Below are positions 1-8,897 of a DNA stretch of 12,146 nt, piece by piece (within the stretch, counting starts at the first letter, position 1; every line of letters begins with the position of its first letter). This stretch comes from Pseudomonadota bacterium. Lineage in GTDB: Bacteria; Pseudomonadota; Alphaproteobacteria; Sphingomonadales; Sphingomonadaceae. The notes under the pieces were generated by a model. That model saw nothing but the letters and a program-made list of their open reading frames with translations, had not been told where the DNA came from and searched no databases. Both the position numbers and the translations under genes were made by a program. The DNA lies in NCBI GenBank assembly GCA_023432995.1, contig JAEZES010000186.1, forward strand, positions 1-12,146, written 5' to 3'.

Positions 1-693
1 CTGCTGGACGATCCGCGTCGCGTTGGCCCGCGCCTCGGCCGCGGTTTCCGGGGTCGAGGAGATGAAGATCTCGGCGACCCGGTATTCGGCGGTCCCGCGC
101 GAGGCGTTGAGTCGGTCGATCACCGACTGGACCTCGTCGTCGCCGACGGTGACGAAAGGCTCGATCTGGCGGCGCTGGAGCCGCTGCCAGGACAGCTCGC
201 CGCGAATCTGCCGCTTCAGCGAGCGTTCCGACGAGCCGACCGAGCGCAGATAGGCGACGAAGTTCTGCGGCGTCTGGTTGAAGCCGCTGGCGAAGCGATC
301 GAAATACTGGTCGACCTCGCGGTCCTCGACGGCGACTTCCTGCTGCCGCGCCGCCTGGATCTGGAGCGTCTCGTCGATCAGGTTGCGCAGCACCTGCAGG
401 CGCAGGCGCTTGAGTTCCTCTTCAGGCACCTGGCGCGCGTCGTTGGCGGCGAGCACCAGCGCCACCCGCTGCTCGACATCGCTGCTGGTGATGATCGTCC
501 CGTTGACGATCGCCGTCGCCCGTCGCTCGCCGAGGTCGTTGTTGCCGAGGATGGTGATGTTGTCGGGAATAGAGAACGTCTCGGCCGAGCTCGGTTCCTC
601 TTCCCCCTGCTGGCCGTACGCCGCCACGGCGCACGTCCCGGCGAGAATCATCGCCGCGCCGAACTTCCCGAACTTGCTGAAATTTTGCTTCAC
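1..693 (-). CDS. surA: SurA-like periplasmic chaperone / peptidyl-prolyl isomerase, N-terminal part
   Basis: SurA escorts unfolded outer-membrane proteins through the periplasm to the BAM machinery. The window holds the first 231 codons; the rest, including the parvulin domain(s), lies beyond the left edge. Residues 1-27 look like a signal peptide: basic start (KQNFSKFGKFG), hydrophobic AAMILAGTCAVAA, probable cleavage near AYG-QQ. After an acidic linker comes the typical SurA N-domain opening (ATAIVNGTIITSSDVEQR, then LRNLIDETLQIQAA), followed by helical chaperone sequence up to VAEIFISS, which normally precedes the first parvulin domain. The start is GTG at 693, chosen because AGGA lies 7 nt upstream and it gives a complete signal peptide; the first in-frame ATG (codon 15) would remove the basic region. 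The gene follows lptD on the same strand after 138 nt, the classical lptD-surA order. Family call is firm; domain content past the edge is unseen. Confidence 0.9.
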   Translation of the reverse strand, partial: MKQNFSKFGKFGAAMILAGTCAVAAYGQQGEEEPSSAETFSIPDNITILGNNDLGERRATAIVNGTIITSSDVEQRVALVLAANDARQVPEEELKRLRLQVLRNLIDETLQIQAARQQEVAVEDREVDQYFDRFASGFNQTPQNFVAYLRSVGSSERSLKRQIRGELSWQRLQRRQIEPFVTVGDDEVQSVIDRLNASRGTAEYRVAEIFISSTPETAAEARANATRIVQQ

Positions 694-779
694 GCGTGCA
701 TCCTGTCGAGTGGGCGCCCGGCACCCTGAAACCGCGTGCCGCTTGCGCCGCATCGGCTTAACCTTAGCTGAGTTGGCGC

Positions 780-807
780 GGATAGCGCGTTTGCCCGCGC
801 GTGCCAA
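780..807 (-). promoter_or_regulatory. Candidate surA promoter
   Basis: Read on the minus strand, TTGGCA (807-802) and CTATCC (785-780) are separated by 16 nt, about 87 nt before the surA start. The layout resembles the candidate in front of ndk (TTGCGC-16-CTAGGG). It would let surA be expressed independently of lptD. The same bases also form an imperfect hairpin (GTTGGC 772-777 with GCCAAC 803-808), so the stretch could instead act at the RNA level after lptD. By-eye motif only. Confidence 0.25.
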
Positions 808-831
808 CGGCTCCGGGCGGGCTCGCCGCGG

Positions 832-3120
832 CTATCGCCGGAAGCCGAGATTGCGCAGGGCGAAATAGATGTGGAAGCTGTCGCCGCGGCGGGCGTCGGC
901 GAGGCTCGCGTAGTCGCGCCGCCAGGTGAAGCCGAACTCGAGACAGTCGTCGGCGTAAGCCAGCCCGAGCCGGGTTCGCAGGGGCTTGAAGCCGTCGGCG
1001 GTGAAGCTCGGATCCTCCTCGCGGTTCGTCAGGTTGACCACCGCGGAGCCGAACACCGACCAGTAATCGGCGAACGCGACGCGCCCGGCCGCGCGCAGCT
1101 CCTCGCGATCCTGCAGGTCCTCCGAAGCGAGGTCGATGTCGCGGTTGAGGCGCAGGTAGCCGAGCTCGAGGTAGGTCTCGTCGGTGCCGATCGTCGCATC
1201 GATGTCGTTGCGGCGCACCGCGAAGCTGTCCTTGTCGACGCGGTAGCGGTGGCGGAAGCGCAGGAAGTCGCGGAAGCGCACTTCGGTCCTGCCGACAAAG
1301 TCCGAAAATTCCTCGGTCAGCCCGGTGCCGTCCGGGAACAGGCTCGGCTTGTCGGTGACGCGATATGACTGGCCGATATTGGCCTTGATCCGCCACCCGG
1401 GGAACTCGGTCTCCCAGTCGACTCCGTAGGTCACCCGCACCCCGTCCTCGACCCGGTCGTAGCCGGGGAAGCGGTTGAGCGCGAACAGGTTGCTGTCCTC
1501 GAGGTCGATCGCGCGCGAGTCCTCGTTGGGGATGTCGAGGTTGTTGATCGGCGGGCTGGCGACGAGCTGCACCCGCGGCGTCAGCACCTGGGTCCCCCCG
1601 AGGAAGCTGCCCACCAGAGGCCATTTCATGTCGACCGCGGCGATGGCGATGCCGCGCGCCTCCCAGCCGGCGTTGCCGCGGTAGGTCGCCGTCGCCGTGG
1701 TCCCGTTCTCGTCCGAATGGTAGACATCGCCGCGCAGCAGCGCGGTGACGGTGAGTTCCTGGCCGAACCCGGTGATCCGCCTGAGGCTCCACTGCGCGCG
1801 GGCGAAGGCGCGCTGGGTGTCCTGCCCTGATGTGCGGGTGATCGCCAGCGAGTTGGCCTGCAGCTCGACGCGTCCGCCGAGGAGGGGGTCTTCGAGGCGG
1901 TAACGATAATCCACCACGGGCAGCGCGATCGGCACCAGCCCCTGCGGCGTCGGCACCAGCAGCGCCTGCGTCGCCCAACCGGCCATCGTCAGATAGCTGT
2001 TGTCGTCGATCCGCTCGACGTCGATCATCGAGCGCAACCGGTCATCGCGAGTGATGTCGTAGCGGCGCAGGAAGGTGCGGTCGCTGGCGACGCGCACGGA
2101 GCCGGTCACGCTCCAGTTGCTGTCGAGCTGGAAACGTCCGTTCGCAAACAGGTAGCCGCGCATGTCGCGCTCGGTGGTGGGGACCGTCGCGTTGAGCGGA
2201 ATGCGCGTGCCGTAGGTCAGGAACCCGGTGACCTGGTACGCGCCGCTGCCGGTCAGCGCCCGGTACTCGCCCGAAACCATCGGCGCGGCATCGGTGTAGA
2301 CGTAGCTCGACAGCAGCAGGTCGCGATTGTCGGCGATACGCCAGTAGTAGCTGCCGACCACTTCGACCCCGTTGGTTGTGGTCAATCCGAAATCGGGGAT
2401 CAGGAACCCTGAACTCGCCCCGCCGTCGGAGCGAATCGACAGGCCCGGCAGCGGCAGCACGCGGCGGCCGAACAGCTCGAGATAGGCGCCCTCGAACCGC
2501 ACGGTCTTGGCTTCGGCGTCGTAGAACACGCGCCGCGCGGTCACCCGCCAGCTCGGCGTCTTGTCGCACCCGTTTTCGTCGACCACCGGGCAGCCGGTAT
2601 AGGCCGCACGGTCGAGCACGATGTCGCCGGTCTCGCTGCGCCGGCCCTCGTTCGCCGCCAGCCGCCCCCCCTCGCGGAAGGCCAGCAGCAGGTTGGACAT
2701 CGCGCCGGCCTTGAGCTCGTCGGTCAGCTCGATCCGGTCGGTGAACAGCTGATTGCCGTCCTCGTCGACCGCGCGGACGTTGCCGGTGGCCACGATCTCC
2801 CCGCTGGTCCGGTTCCAGCTGACCGCGTCGGCGCGTACCGACTGGTCGTCCGAACGCAGCACCACGTCGCCCTCGGCGATCACCGTATCGCTGTCGCTGT
2901 CGTAGCTGACGGTGCTCGCCTCGAAGGCGATCGCGCGCGCGGGCGTCGTGTCCGGCTCCGGCGGTGTTGCCGCCGTGACGCCCGGCTCCGGTGCGGCACT
3001 TTGCGCGAGTGCCGGCAGCGGCGCGGCGAAGGCCGACAGCAGTCCGGCCAACAGGCCCGGGCGGAGGGCCTGCAAGCGACGGGAAATGGCTTGCAAATCG
3101 GTCTGCGGGCCCGGGGCCAT
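832..3120 (-). CDS. lptD: LPS-assembly protein LptD (OstA), outer-membrane LPS translocon
   Basis: LptD is the outer-membrane barrel that, with the lipoprotein LptE, inserts lipopolysaccharide into the outer leaflet. The 762-residue protein starts at ATG 3120. It has a signal peptide ending about PALA-QS (residue 40), a Pro/Ala linker, then the OstA/LptA-like N-terminal beta domain (SYDSDSDTVIAEGDVVLRS, followed by repeated D..ADA, GEIVATGNV and RIELTDEL strands). A Cys-rich bend (YTGCPVV...NGCDKTPSWRVTA, C177 and C185) leads into the long barrel of alternating beta strands, ending in DDCLEFGFTWRRDYA (C726) and a final strand finishing in FRR. Upstream in-frame starts would overlap pepA and precede the signal peptide, so they are rejected. 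No strong Shine-Dalgarno site is visible. Only three cysteines occur, against four in the E. coli protein. surA follows on the same strand; pepA diverges. Confidence 0.95.
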   Translation of the reverse strand: MAPGPQTDLQAISRRLQALRPGLLAGLLSAFAAPLPALAQSAAPEPGVTAATPPEPDTTPARAIAFEASTVSYDSDSDTVIAEGDVVLRSDDQSVRADAVSWNRTSGEIVATGNVRAVDEDGNQLFTDRIELTDELKAGAMSNLLLAFREGGRLAANEGRRSETGDIVLDRAAYTGCPVVDENGCDKTPSWRVTARRVFYDAEAKTVRFEGAYLELFGRRVLPLPGLSIRSDGGASSGFLIPDFGLTTTNGVEVVGSYYWRIADNRDLLLSSYVYTDAAPMVSGEYRALTGSGAYQVTGFLTYGTRIPLNATVPTTERDMRGYLFANGRFQLDSNWSVTGSVRVASDRTFLRRYDITRDDRLRSMIDVERIDDNSYLTMAGWATQALLVPTPQGLVPIALPVVDYRYRLEDPLLGGRVELQANSLAITRTSGQDTQRAFARAQWSLRRITGFGQELTVTALLRGDVYHSDENGTTATATYRGNAGWEARGIAIAAVDMKWPLVGSFLGGTQVLTPRVQLVASPPINNLDIPNEDSRAIDLEDSNLFALNRFPGYDRVEDGVRVTYGVDWETEFPGWRIKANIGQSYRVTDKPSLFPDGTGLTEEFSDFVGRTEVRFRDFLRFRHRYRVDKDSFAVRRNDIDATIGTDETYLELGYLRLNRDIDLASEDLQDREELRAAGRVAFADYWSVFGSAVVNLTNREEDPSFTADGFKPLRTRLGLAYADDCLEFGFTWRRDYASLADARRGDSFHIYFALRNLGFRR

Positions 3121-3217
3121 GGCTTGCCTATCGCACCGCACCGCCCTAACTGCAACGCCAGCCAATTCGATGCGTGGCGCATTCGCCGCACCCCCCACAC
3201 GATCGAGCGGAGAGAGC
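3121..3217. promoter_or_regulatory. Divergent lptD / pepA intergenic control region
   Basis: These 97 bases separate the start codons of lptD (minus) and pepA (plus), so both promoters should lie here or extend into the neighbouring 5' ends. A weak plus-strand candidate is TTGCCT (3123-3128), 17 nt, TAACTG (3146-3151), with a poor -10. The Shine-Dalgarno sequence GGAGAG (3209-3214) lies just before the pepA ATG and fixes its start. I see no clear operator repeat. Confidence 0.3.
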
Positions 3218-4672
3218 ATGCAGATCACATTTCGCCAGGCTGCCGACGCCGGTCCGGCGCGCCTCGTGGCGCGCATCGTCGAGCAGGACAAGCTGCCTGC
3301 CGATCTCGAGCGGCCGCTGGCCGAAGGGGCACGCGCGGCGCGCTTCACCGGCAAGACCGGGCAACTGTTCGAAGGCTTCGTCGAGCGCGGCGGGGCTGTC
3401 GCCCGGGTCGCGCTGGCGGGTGCCGGCAACGGCGGCGAGGGTCGTCTCGCGGCGCTCGAGCGCGCTGGCGCCGCGCTGGCGGCGAAGTACCTGACCTCGG
3501 GCGAGACGACGCTCGCGCTCGAAGCCGGCGGGCTCGCCCCCACGGAGCTTGCCGCGGTGCTCACCGGGCTTAGCCTGCGCGCCTGGCGGCACGACGCCTA
3601 CCGCACCAAGCTCAAGGACGAGCAGAAGGTCTCCCTCGCCGAAGTGGTCGTGCACGGTGCGGCCAAGGGGGCCGAGGCGGCGTGGGCGACCGAGCGGGCC
3701 GTGGTGGCCGGTGTCGAGTTCACCCGCACGCTGGTCGCCGAGCCGGCCAATGTCATCTACCCCGAAAGCTTCGTCGAGCGCTGCCTCGACCGATTCAAGG
3801 ACACCGGGGCCGAGCTTTCGTTCCTCGGCGAGGCCGAGATGCGCAAGCTCGGCATGGGCGCTTTGCTTGGCGTCTCGCAGGGCTCGCCGCGCGCGCCGCG
3901 GCTGCTGGCGATCCGGTGGCTCGGCGGCCGCAAGGGGACCAAGCCGACGGTGTTCGTCGGCAAGGGCGTGACCTTCGACACCGGCGGCATCTCGATCAAG
4001 CCAGCCGCCGGGATGGAAGACATGAAGTGGGACATGGGCGGGGCCGGGGCCGTTGCCGGGGCAATGCTGGCGCTCGCCGGCCGCAAGGCCAAGGCCAACG
4101 TCATCGGCATCTGCGGCCTGGTCGAGAACATGCCCGACGGCCACGCCCAGCGGCCGGGCGACGTCGTGACGACGATGTCGGGCCAGACGGTCGAGGTGAT
4201 CAACACCGACGCCGAGGGGCGGCTGGTGCTGTGCGACGCGCTGACTTGGGCACAGAAGGAGTTCCGGCCTGCGGCTGTGGTCGACATCGCCACGCTGACC
4301 GGGGCGATGATCATCTCGCTCGGCCATGAGCACGGCGGGTTGTTCGCCAACGACGACATGCTGGCCGACAACCTGCTCGCCGCGGGCAAGGCCTCGGGCG
4401 ACAAGCTGTGGCGGTTCCCGCTGTCCCCGGCCTACGACAAGCTGCTCGATTCGCAGATCGCCGACATGAAGAACGTCGGCCCGCGGTGGGGCGGGTCGAT
4501 TACCGCCGCGCAGTTCCTGCAGCGCTTCGTCGACGAGGGCACGCCGTGGGCCCACCTCGACATCGCCGGCATGGTCTGGGCCGACAAGCCGGGTGCCACC
4601 TGGGACAAGGGCGCCACCGGCTTCGGCGTGCGCCTGATCGACCGCTACGTGCGCGACACGCTCGAGCGTTGA
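3218..4672 (+). CDS. pepA: Leucyl aminopeptidase PepA (family M17)
   Basis: Cytoplasmic two-metal aminopeptidase that removes N-terminal residues from peptides during protein turnover; in some bacteria PepA also binds DNA. The protein is 484 residues, slightly shorter than E. coli PepA (503). The N-terminal macro-like domain covers about residues 1-150 and the catalytic domain about 160-484. Catalytic residues align by spacing with E. coli: metal ligands K249 and D254 (GKGVTFDTGG), D272 (KWDMGG), D331 and E333 in the family signature NTDAEGRL (329-336), plus catalytic K261 and R335. The start is ATG 3218, with GGAG 5 nt upstream; a longer in-frame reading from 2912 would run over the lptD start and is rejected. 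holC follows after 37 nt on the same strand, a conserved pepA-holC pairing that suggests cotranscription. No key residue is missing, so an active enzyme is expected. Confidence 0.97.
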   Translation: MQITFRQAADAGPARLVARIVEQDKLPADLERPLAEGARAARFTGKTGQLFEGFVERGGAVARVALAGAGNGGEGRLAALERAGAALAAKYLTSGETTLALEAGGLAPTELAAVLTGLSLRAWRHDAYRTKLKDEQKVSLAEVVVHGAAKGAEAAWATERAVVAGVEFTRTLVAEPANVIYPESFVERCLDRFKDTGAELSFLGEAEMRKLGMGALLGVSQGSPRAPRLLAIRWLGGRKGTKPTVFVGKGVTFDTGGISIKPAAGMEDMKWDMGGAGAVAGAMLALAGRKAKANVIGICGLVENMPDGHAQRPGDVVTTMSGQTVEVINTDAEGRLVLCDALTWAQKEFRPAAVVDIATLTGAMIISLGHEHGGLFANDDMLADNLLAAGKASGDKLWRFPLSPAYDKLLDSQIADMKNVGPRWGGSITAAQFLQRFVDEGTPWAHLDIAGMVWADKPGATWDKGATGFGVRLIDRYVRDTLER

Positions 4673-4709
4673 TGCCCGGGCATCGCGCAACCCGGCGGTA
4701 ACGCGCGCC

Positions 4710-5150
4710 TTGCGCCGGCTCGGCTTCTACCTTTCGGGCGCGCGCCCGGTCGAACGGGTCCTGCCGCTGATCGCGCGGGCGGCGAAACGGGCCGGGCAGC
4801 GGATGCTGATCGTGGCCGATGACGCCGGGCTGCTCGAGCGGGTGGACAAGGCGCTGTGGGAGCAGTTCCCCGAGGACTACCTGGCGCATGGCCGCGCCGA
4901 CGGCCCGCATGCCGCGCGCCAGCCGGTGTTGCTGTCCTCCGAGTGCATCGCTGCCAACGGCGCGACGCTCGTGGCGCTCGCCGACGGCCAGTGGCGGGAC
5001 GAGGCCGAGAATTTCGATCGCGCGCTGCTGCTATTCGGCGAATCCAGCCGCGCCGCCTCGCGCGAGGTCTGGCGCCTGTTCGACCAGCGCGAAGACGTGA
5101 CCCGCGAATTCCACGAGCTCGAAGGCGGCAAGTGGGTGCAGAAGGCCTGA
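4710..5150 (+). CDS. holC: DNA polymerase III subunit chi (HolC)
   Basis: HolC links the clamp-loader complex of the replicative polymerase to single-strand binding protein. The 146-residue product matches the length of the E. coli protein (147) and the family layout: RRLGFYLSG near the start, VLPLIARAAKRAGQRMLIVADD, LDKALWxx-like helix (VDKALWEQFPEDYLAHG), PVLLSS, then DRALLLFGESS and a C-terminal helix ending GGKWVQKA. The start is inferred as TTG 4710: there is no ATG or GTG upstream in frame near the conserved first strand, and the next ATG (4803) would delete it. GGCGG (4694-4698) is a weak ribosome-binding candidate. An ATG overlapping the pepA stop (TGATG, 4670-4674) is out of frame and ends after nine codons. 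Family call is firm; the start is less certain. Confidence 0.88.
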   Translation: MRRLGFYLSGARPVERVLPLIARAAKRAGQRMLIVADDAGLLERVDKALWEQFPEDYLAHGRADGPHAARQPVLLSSECIAANGATLVALADGQWRDEAENFDRALLLFGESSRAASREVWRLFDQREDVTREFHELEGGKWVQKA

Positions 5151-5154
5151 GGGG

Positions 5155-5170
5155 GAGGCCGCTGGCCGCC

Positions 5171-5172
<2 letters not shown>
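5155..5172. terminator. Possible hairpin between convergent holC and S9 peptidase
   Basis: GAGGC (5155-5159) pairs with GCCTC (5168-5172) around an 8-nt loop, immediately after the holC stop and over the stop codon of the converging peptidase gene. It sits where a bidirectional terminator would be expected, but there is no T-run on either strand and the stem is only 5 bp, so it is weak. Confidence 0.25.
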
Positions 5173-7135
<1,963 letters not shown>

Positions 7136-7160
7136 CGCACCCCCCATGTTTCCGGAGCGG

Positions 7161-7188
7161 AGCTTATCGGCGGCAAAGCGCAATGCAA
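7161..7188 (-). promoter_or_regulatory. Weak candidate promoter for the S9 peptidase
   Basis: On the minus strand, TTGCAT (7188-7183) lies 16 nt before TAAGCT (7166-7161), ahead of the peptidase start at 7135 or 7147. Both boxes are poor matches, and a GATAAG reading would give too short a spacer. Listed because it is the best candidate in the 125-nt gap shared with ndk. Confidence 0.2.
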
Positions 7189-7204
7189 CCGGTCGCCTTG
7201 CACC

Positions 7205-7232
7205 TTGCGCGCGGGTGCGCCCGCCGCTAGGG
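7205..7232 (+). promoter_or_regulatory. ndk: Candidate ndk promoter
   Basis: TTGCGC (7205-7210), a 16-nt spacer and CTAGGG (7227-7232) sit 40 nt before the ndk start codon. The pair looks like housekeeping promoters of high-GC alphaproteobacteria, where the -10 box is often reduced to a CTA-type core. By-eye call without a transcription start site. Confidence 0.35.
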
Positions 7233-7272
7233 GCGCGCGCGAATTCCCGCTCCCATCCCGAAGGAACCTGCG

Positions 7273-7695
7273 ATGGCGGTCACCCGCACCTTTTCGATCA
7301 TCAAGCCCGATGCGACCAAGCGCAACCTGACCGGTGCGGTCACCAAGATGCTCGAGGACGCCGGGCTGCGCGTGGTCGCCAGCAAGCGCATCTGGATGAC
7401 CCGCGAGCAGGCCGAGGGCTTCTATGCAGTGCACAAGGGGCGCCCGTTCTTTGGCGAGCTGTGCGACTTCATGACCAGCGGGCCGGTGGTCGTGCAGGTC
7501 CTCGAGGGCGAGGACGCGGTCAAGCGCAACCGCGAGGTGATGGGCGCGACCAACCCGGCCGACGCCGCCGAAGGCACGATCCGCAAGGTCTTCGCCGAGA
7601 GCATCGAGGCCAACTCGGTGCACGGTTCGGACAGCGACGAGAACGCCAAGATCGAGATCGAGTTCTTCTTCAAGCCCGACGAGATCGTCGGCTGA
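7273..7695 (+). CDS. ndk: Nucleoside diphosphate kinase
   Basis: Transfers the gamma-phosphate of ATP to nucleoside diphosphates, balancing NTP and dNTP pools in the cytoplasm. The 140-residue protein is of normal length. It shows the N-terminal nucleotide-site motif TFSIIKPDAT (K11), GLRVVASKRIWMT, the FYAVHKGRPFF helix-loop, SGPVVVQVLEG, VMGATNPADA, and the active-site NSVHGSDS with the phosphorylated histidine H117. All expected catalytic residues are present. AAGGAA (7261-7266) lies 6 nt before the ATG, a good ribosome-binding site. It is a single gene between the divergent S9 peptidase and a convergent sulfotransferase gene 15 nt downstream. Confidence 0.98.
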   Translation: MAVTRTFSIIKPDATKRNLTGAVTKMLEDAGLRVVASKRIWMTREQAEGFYAVHKGRPFFGELCDFMTSGPVVVQVLEGEDAVKRNREVMGATNPADAAEGTIRKVFAESIEANSVHGSDSDENAKIEIEFFFKPDEIVG

Positions 7696-7720
7696 CGCGC
7701 GCGTCCGCGTTCAAGCGCGG
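7694..7720. terminator. Palindrome and hairpin between convergent ndk and sulfotransferase genes
   Basis: The 15-nt gap between two converging stop codons carries a perfect 12-nt palindrome, GACGCGCGCGTC (7694-7705), directly followed by a stem CCGCG (7705-7709) / CGCGG (7716-7720) around a 6-nt loop. Position and self-complementarity suit a bidirectional transcription end, but there is no T-run, so a factor-independent terminator is not demonstrated. Confidence 0.3.
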
Positions 7721-8835
7721 GCGAAAAGGCGGTAGGTGCCGGCATGCAGCCGGTGCGCGGACTTTTCCGCCACCGCCTGTTCGCTTTCCATGGCCGCCAG
7801 CGCGGCGGGCGTGAGCTCGATGCCGAGCGCGGCGTAGACGCGGGCGATCGTGCCGCGCCAGTCGTGGTCGAGGTCGGCGTATCCGACCTCCACTTTCGGC
7901 CCGGCGAACGCCGCCAGCCCTTCGGCCATGCGCCGCTCGCGCAAGTCGATCTTGCGGCGCCACTCGGCCTCTATCTCCGCGAGCGAGACGTGGTCGCTCT
8001 GGCAGGTCATCTGGCTGGCGAGCACCGACAACGTGCTGTCGAGGACTTGGCCGAGTGGGCGCCTCGCGATGACGAGCCGCGCGGCGGGCAGCTGCGCGAG
8101 GAGCGGGGCGAGGTCTTCGGCGTATTGCGGGCACTTGAGCACGCGTGGGCGGGCGCCGTCGTGCATGATCGCCGCATCGGTGCGCAGGATGCGGACCATT
8201 TCGCGATAGGCCGGCGCCGGGTCTCGCGCTTCGCCGAACGCGACGAACGAGGGAATGCGGTATTGGGCTTCGTAAAGGCCGTGGTTGAGCGCGGCGGCAA
8301 GCCAGCCCAGTTCCTCGTCGGGGCGCGTGGCGCCGAACGGGTGAAGCGTGTCGACCCACGGATTGATCCGCCGCGCCAGCGCGAGCCCCGCTGCGCAGCG
8401 CAGCGGCCGGACGTCGGGCTGCCGCGGCGCGGGCTCGATGCTGTTGCAAAGCCGGGTGTGGGCGTGCGCCGGATCGGCGGCAAGCAGGCGGTGCAGCCGA
8501 GTGGTGCCGGCGCGCATCTGGCCGACGACCACGATCGGCGCGGCGAGCGGGGTCTCGAGCAGCCCCGGCCGCCGGCGCCACAACTGGCCGAGCGCATGGC
8601 GCGTGCGCACCGCGGCCTTGAGCTGGCCGTAGGCCATCGCGTGGCCGAGCGCATTGAGCCGCGCTTCCTCGCGCAGGGCCCGGCACAGCTCCTCCAAACG
8701 GTCGCGGAAATCGCCTACGTCTTCAGGGGGACGGCCCGCGCGCTCGTCCTCGGCCTCGAAGCCCTTGCTGCCCTTGCGCCAGATGTAGTCGGGCTCGAGC
8801 GGGGGCTTTTCGTTGAGCCGCCACGACCAGGCCAC
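7711..8835 (-). CDS. Sulfotransferase family protein (PAPS-dependent type)
   Basis: Likely transfers sulfate from 3'-phosphoadenosine 5'-phosphosulfate to an unknown acceptor. The 374-residue reading has the P-loop-like 5'-phosphosulfate site GQMRAGTTRLHRLL (from G105) and a 3'-phosphate-binding stretch VIARRPLGQVLDST (R258/R259, S267), the arrangement of the bacterial Sulfotransfer_3 group. The N-terminal helical region (RLEELCRALREEARLN, RTRHALGQLWRRRPGLLE) is also typical. The start given is GTG 8835, the first ordinary start in the open frame; yet the 13 codons before it (from CTG 8874) also read like protein (ARSRFAENANRA). The true N-terminus may therefore be upstream. It follows purN on the same strand by 62 nt and may be read through from purM-purN, although no link to purines is apparent. 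Acceptor unknown. Confidence 0.82.
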   Translation of the reverse strand: MAWSWRLNEKPPLEPDYIWRKGSKGFEAEDERAGRPPEDVGDFRDRLEELCRALREEARLNALGHAMAYGQLKAAVRTRHALGQLWRRRPGLLETPLAAPIVVVGQMRAGTTRLHRLLAADPAHAHTRLCNSIEPAPRQPDVRPLRCAAGLALARRINPWVDTLHPFGATRPDEELGWLAAALNHGLYEAQYRIPSFVAFGEARDPAPAYREMVRILRTDAAIMHDGARPRVLKCPQYAEDLAPLLAQLPAARLVIARRPLGQVLDSTLSVLASQMTCQSDHVSLAEIEAEWRRKIDLRERRMAEGLAAFAGPKVEVGYADLDHDWRGTIARVYAALGIELTPAALAAMESEQAVAEKSAHRLHAGTYRLFARA

Positions 8836-8897
8836 CGCACGATTGGCGTTCTCGGCGAAGCGCGAGCGGGCCAGCGGGTGCGGGCGTGGCGGGGGCC

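Noticed and set aside
622..640. Cys21 in the SurA signal region as a lipoprotein site
   Set aside because: The residues before it (AGT) do not make a lipobox, and SurA proteins are soluble; ordinary signal-peptide cleavage near residue 27 fits better.
772..808. Imperfect hairpin GTTGGC/GCCAAC between lptD and surA as a terminator
   Set aside because: Long interrupted loop, bulges and no T-run; surA on the same strand is expected to be co-expressed, so I do not call a terminator.
764..1978. 404-codon minus-strand open frame within lptD
   Set aside because: Overlaps lptD in another frame; composition is Arg/Ala/Gly/Pro-rich as expected for out-of-frame GC-rich DNA, with no recognisable domain, while the lptD frame shows full family features.
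2912..3217. Longer N-terminus for pepA from an in-frame ATG at 2912
   Set aside because: It would overlap the 5' end of lptD on the opposite strand and precede the normal PepA start; GGAGAG at 3209-3214 supports ATG 3218.
3146..4690. 514-codon frame antisense to pepA
   Set aside because: Exact antisense of a well-supported M17 enzyme; sequence is His/Asp/Arg/Gly-rich without motifs, an artefact of high third-position GC.
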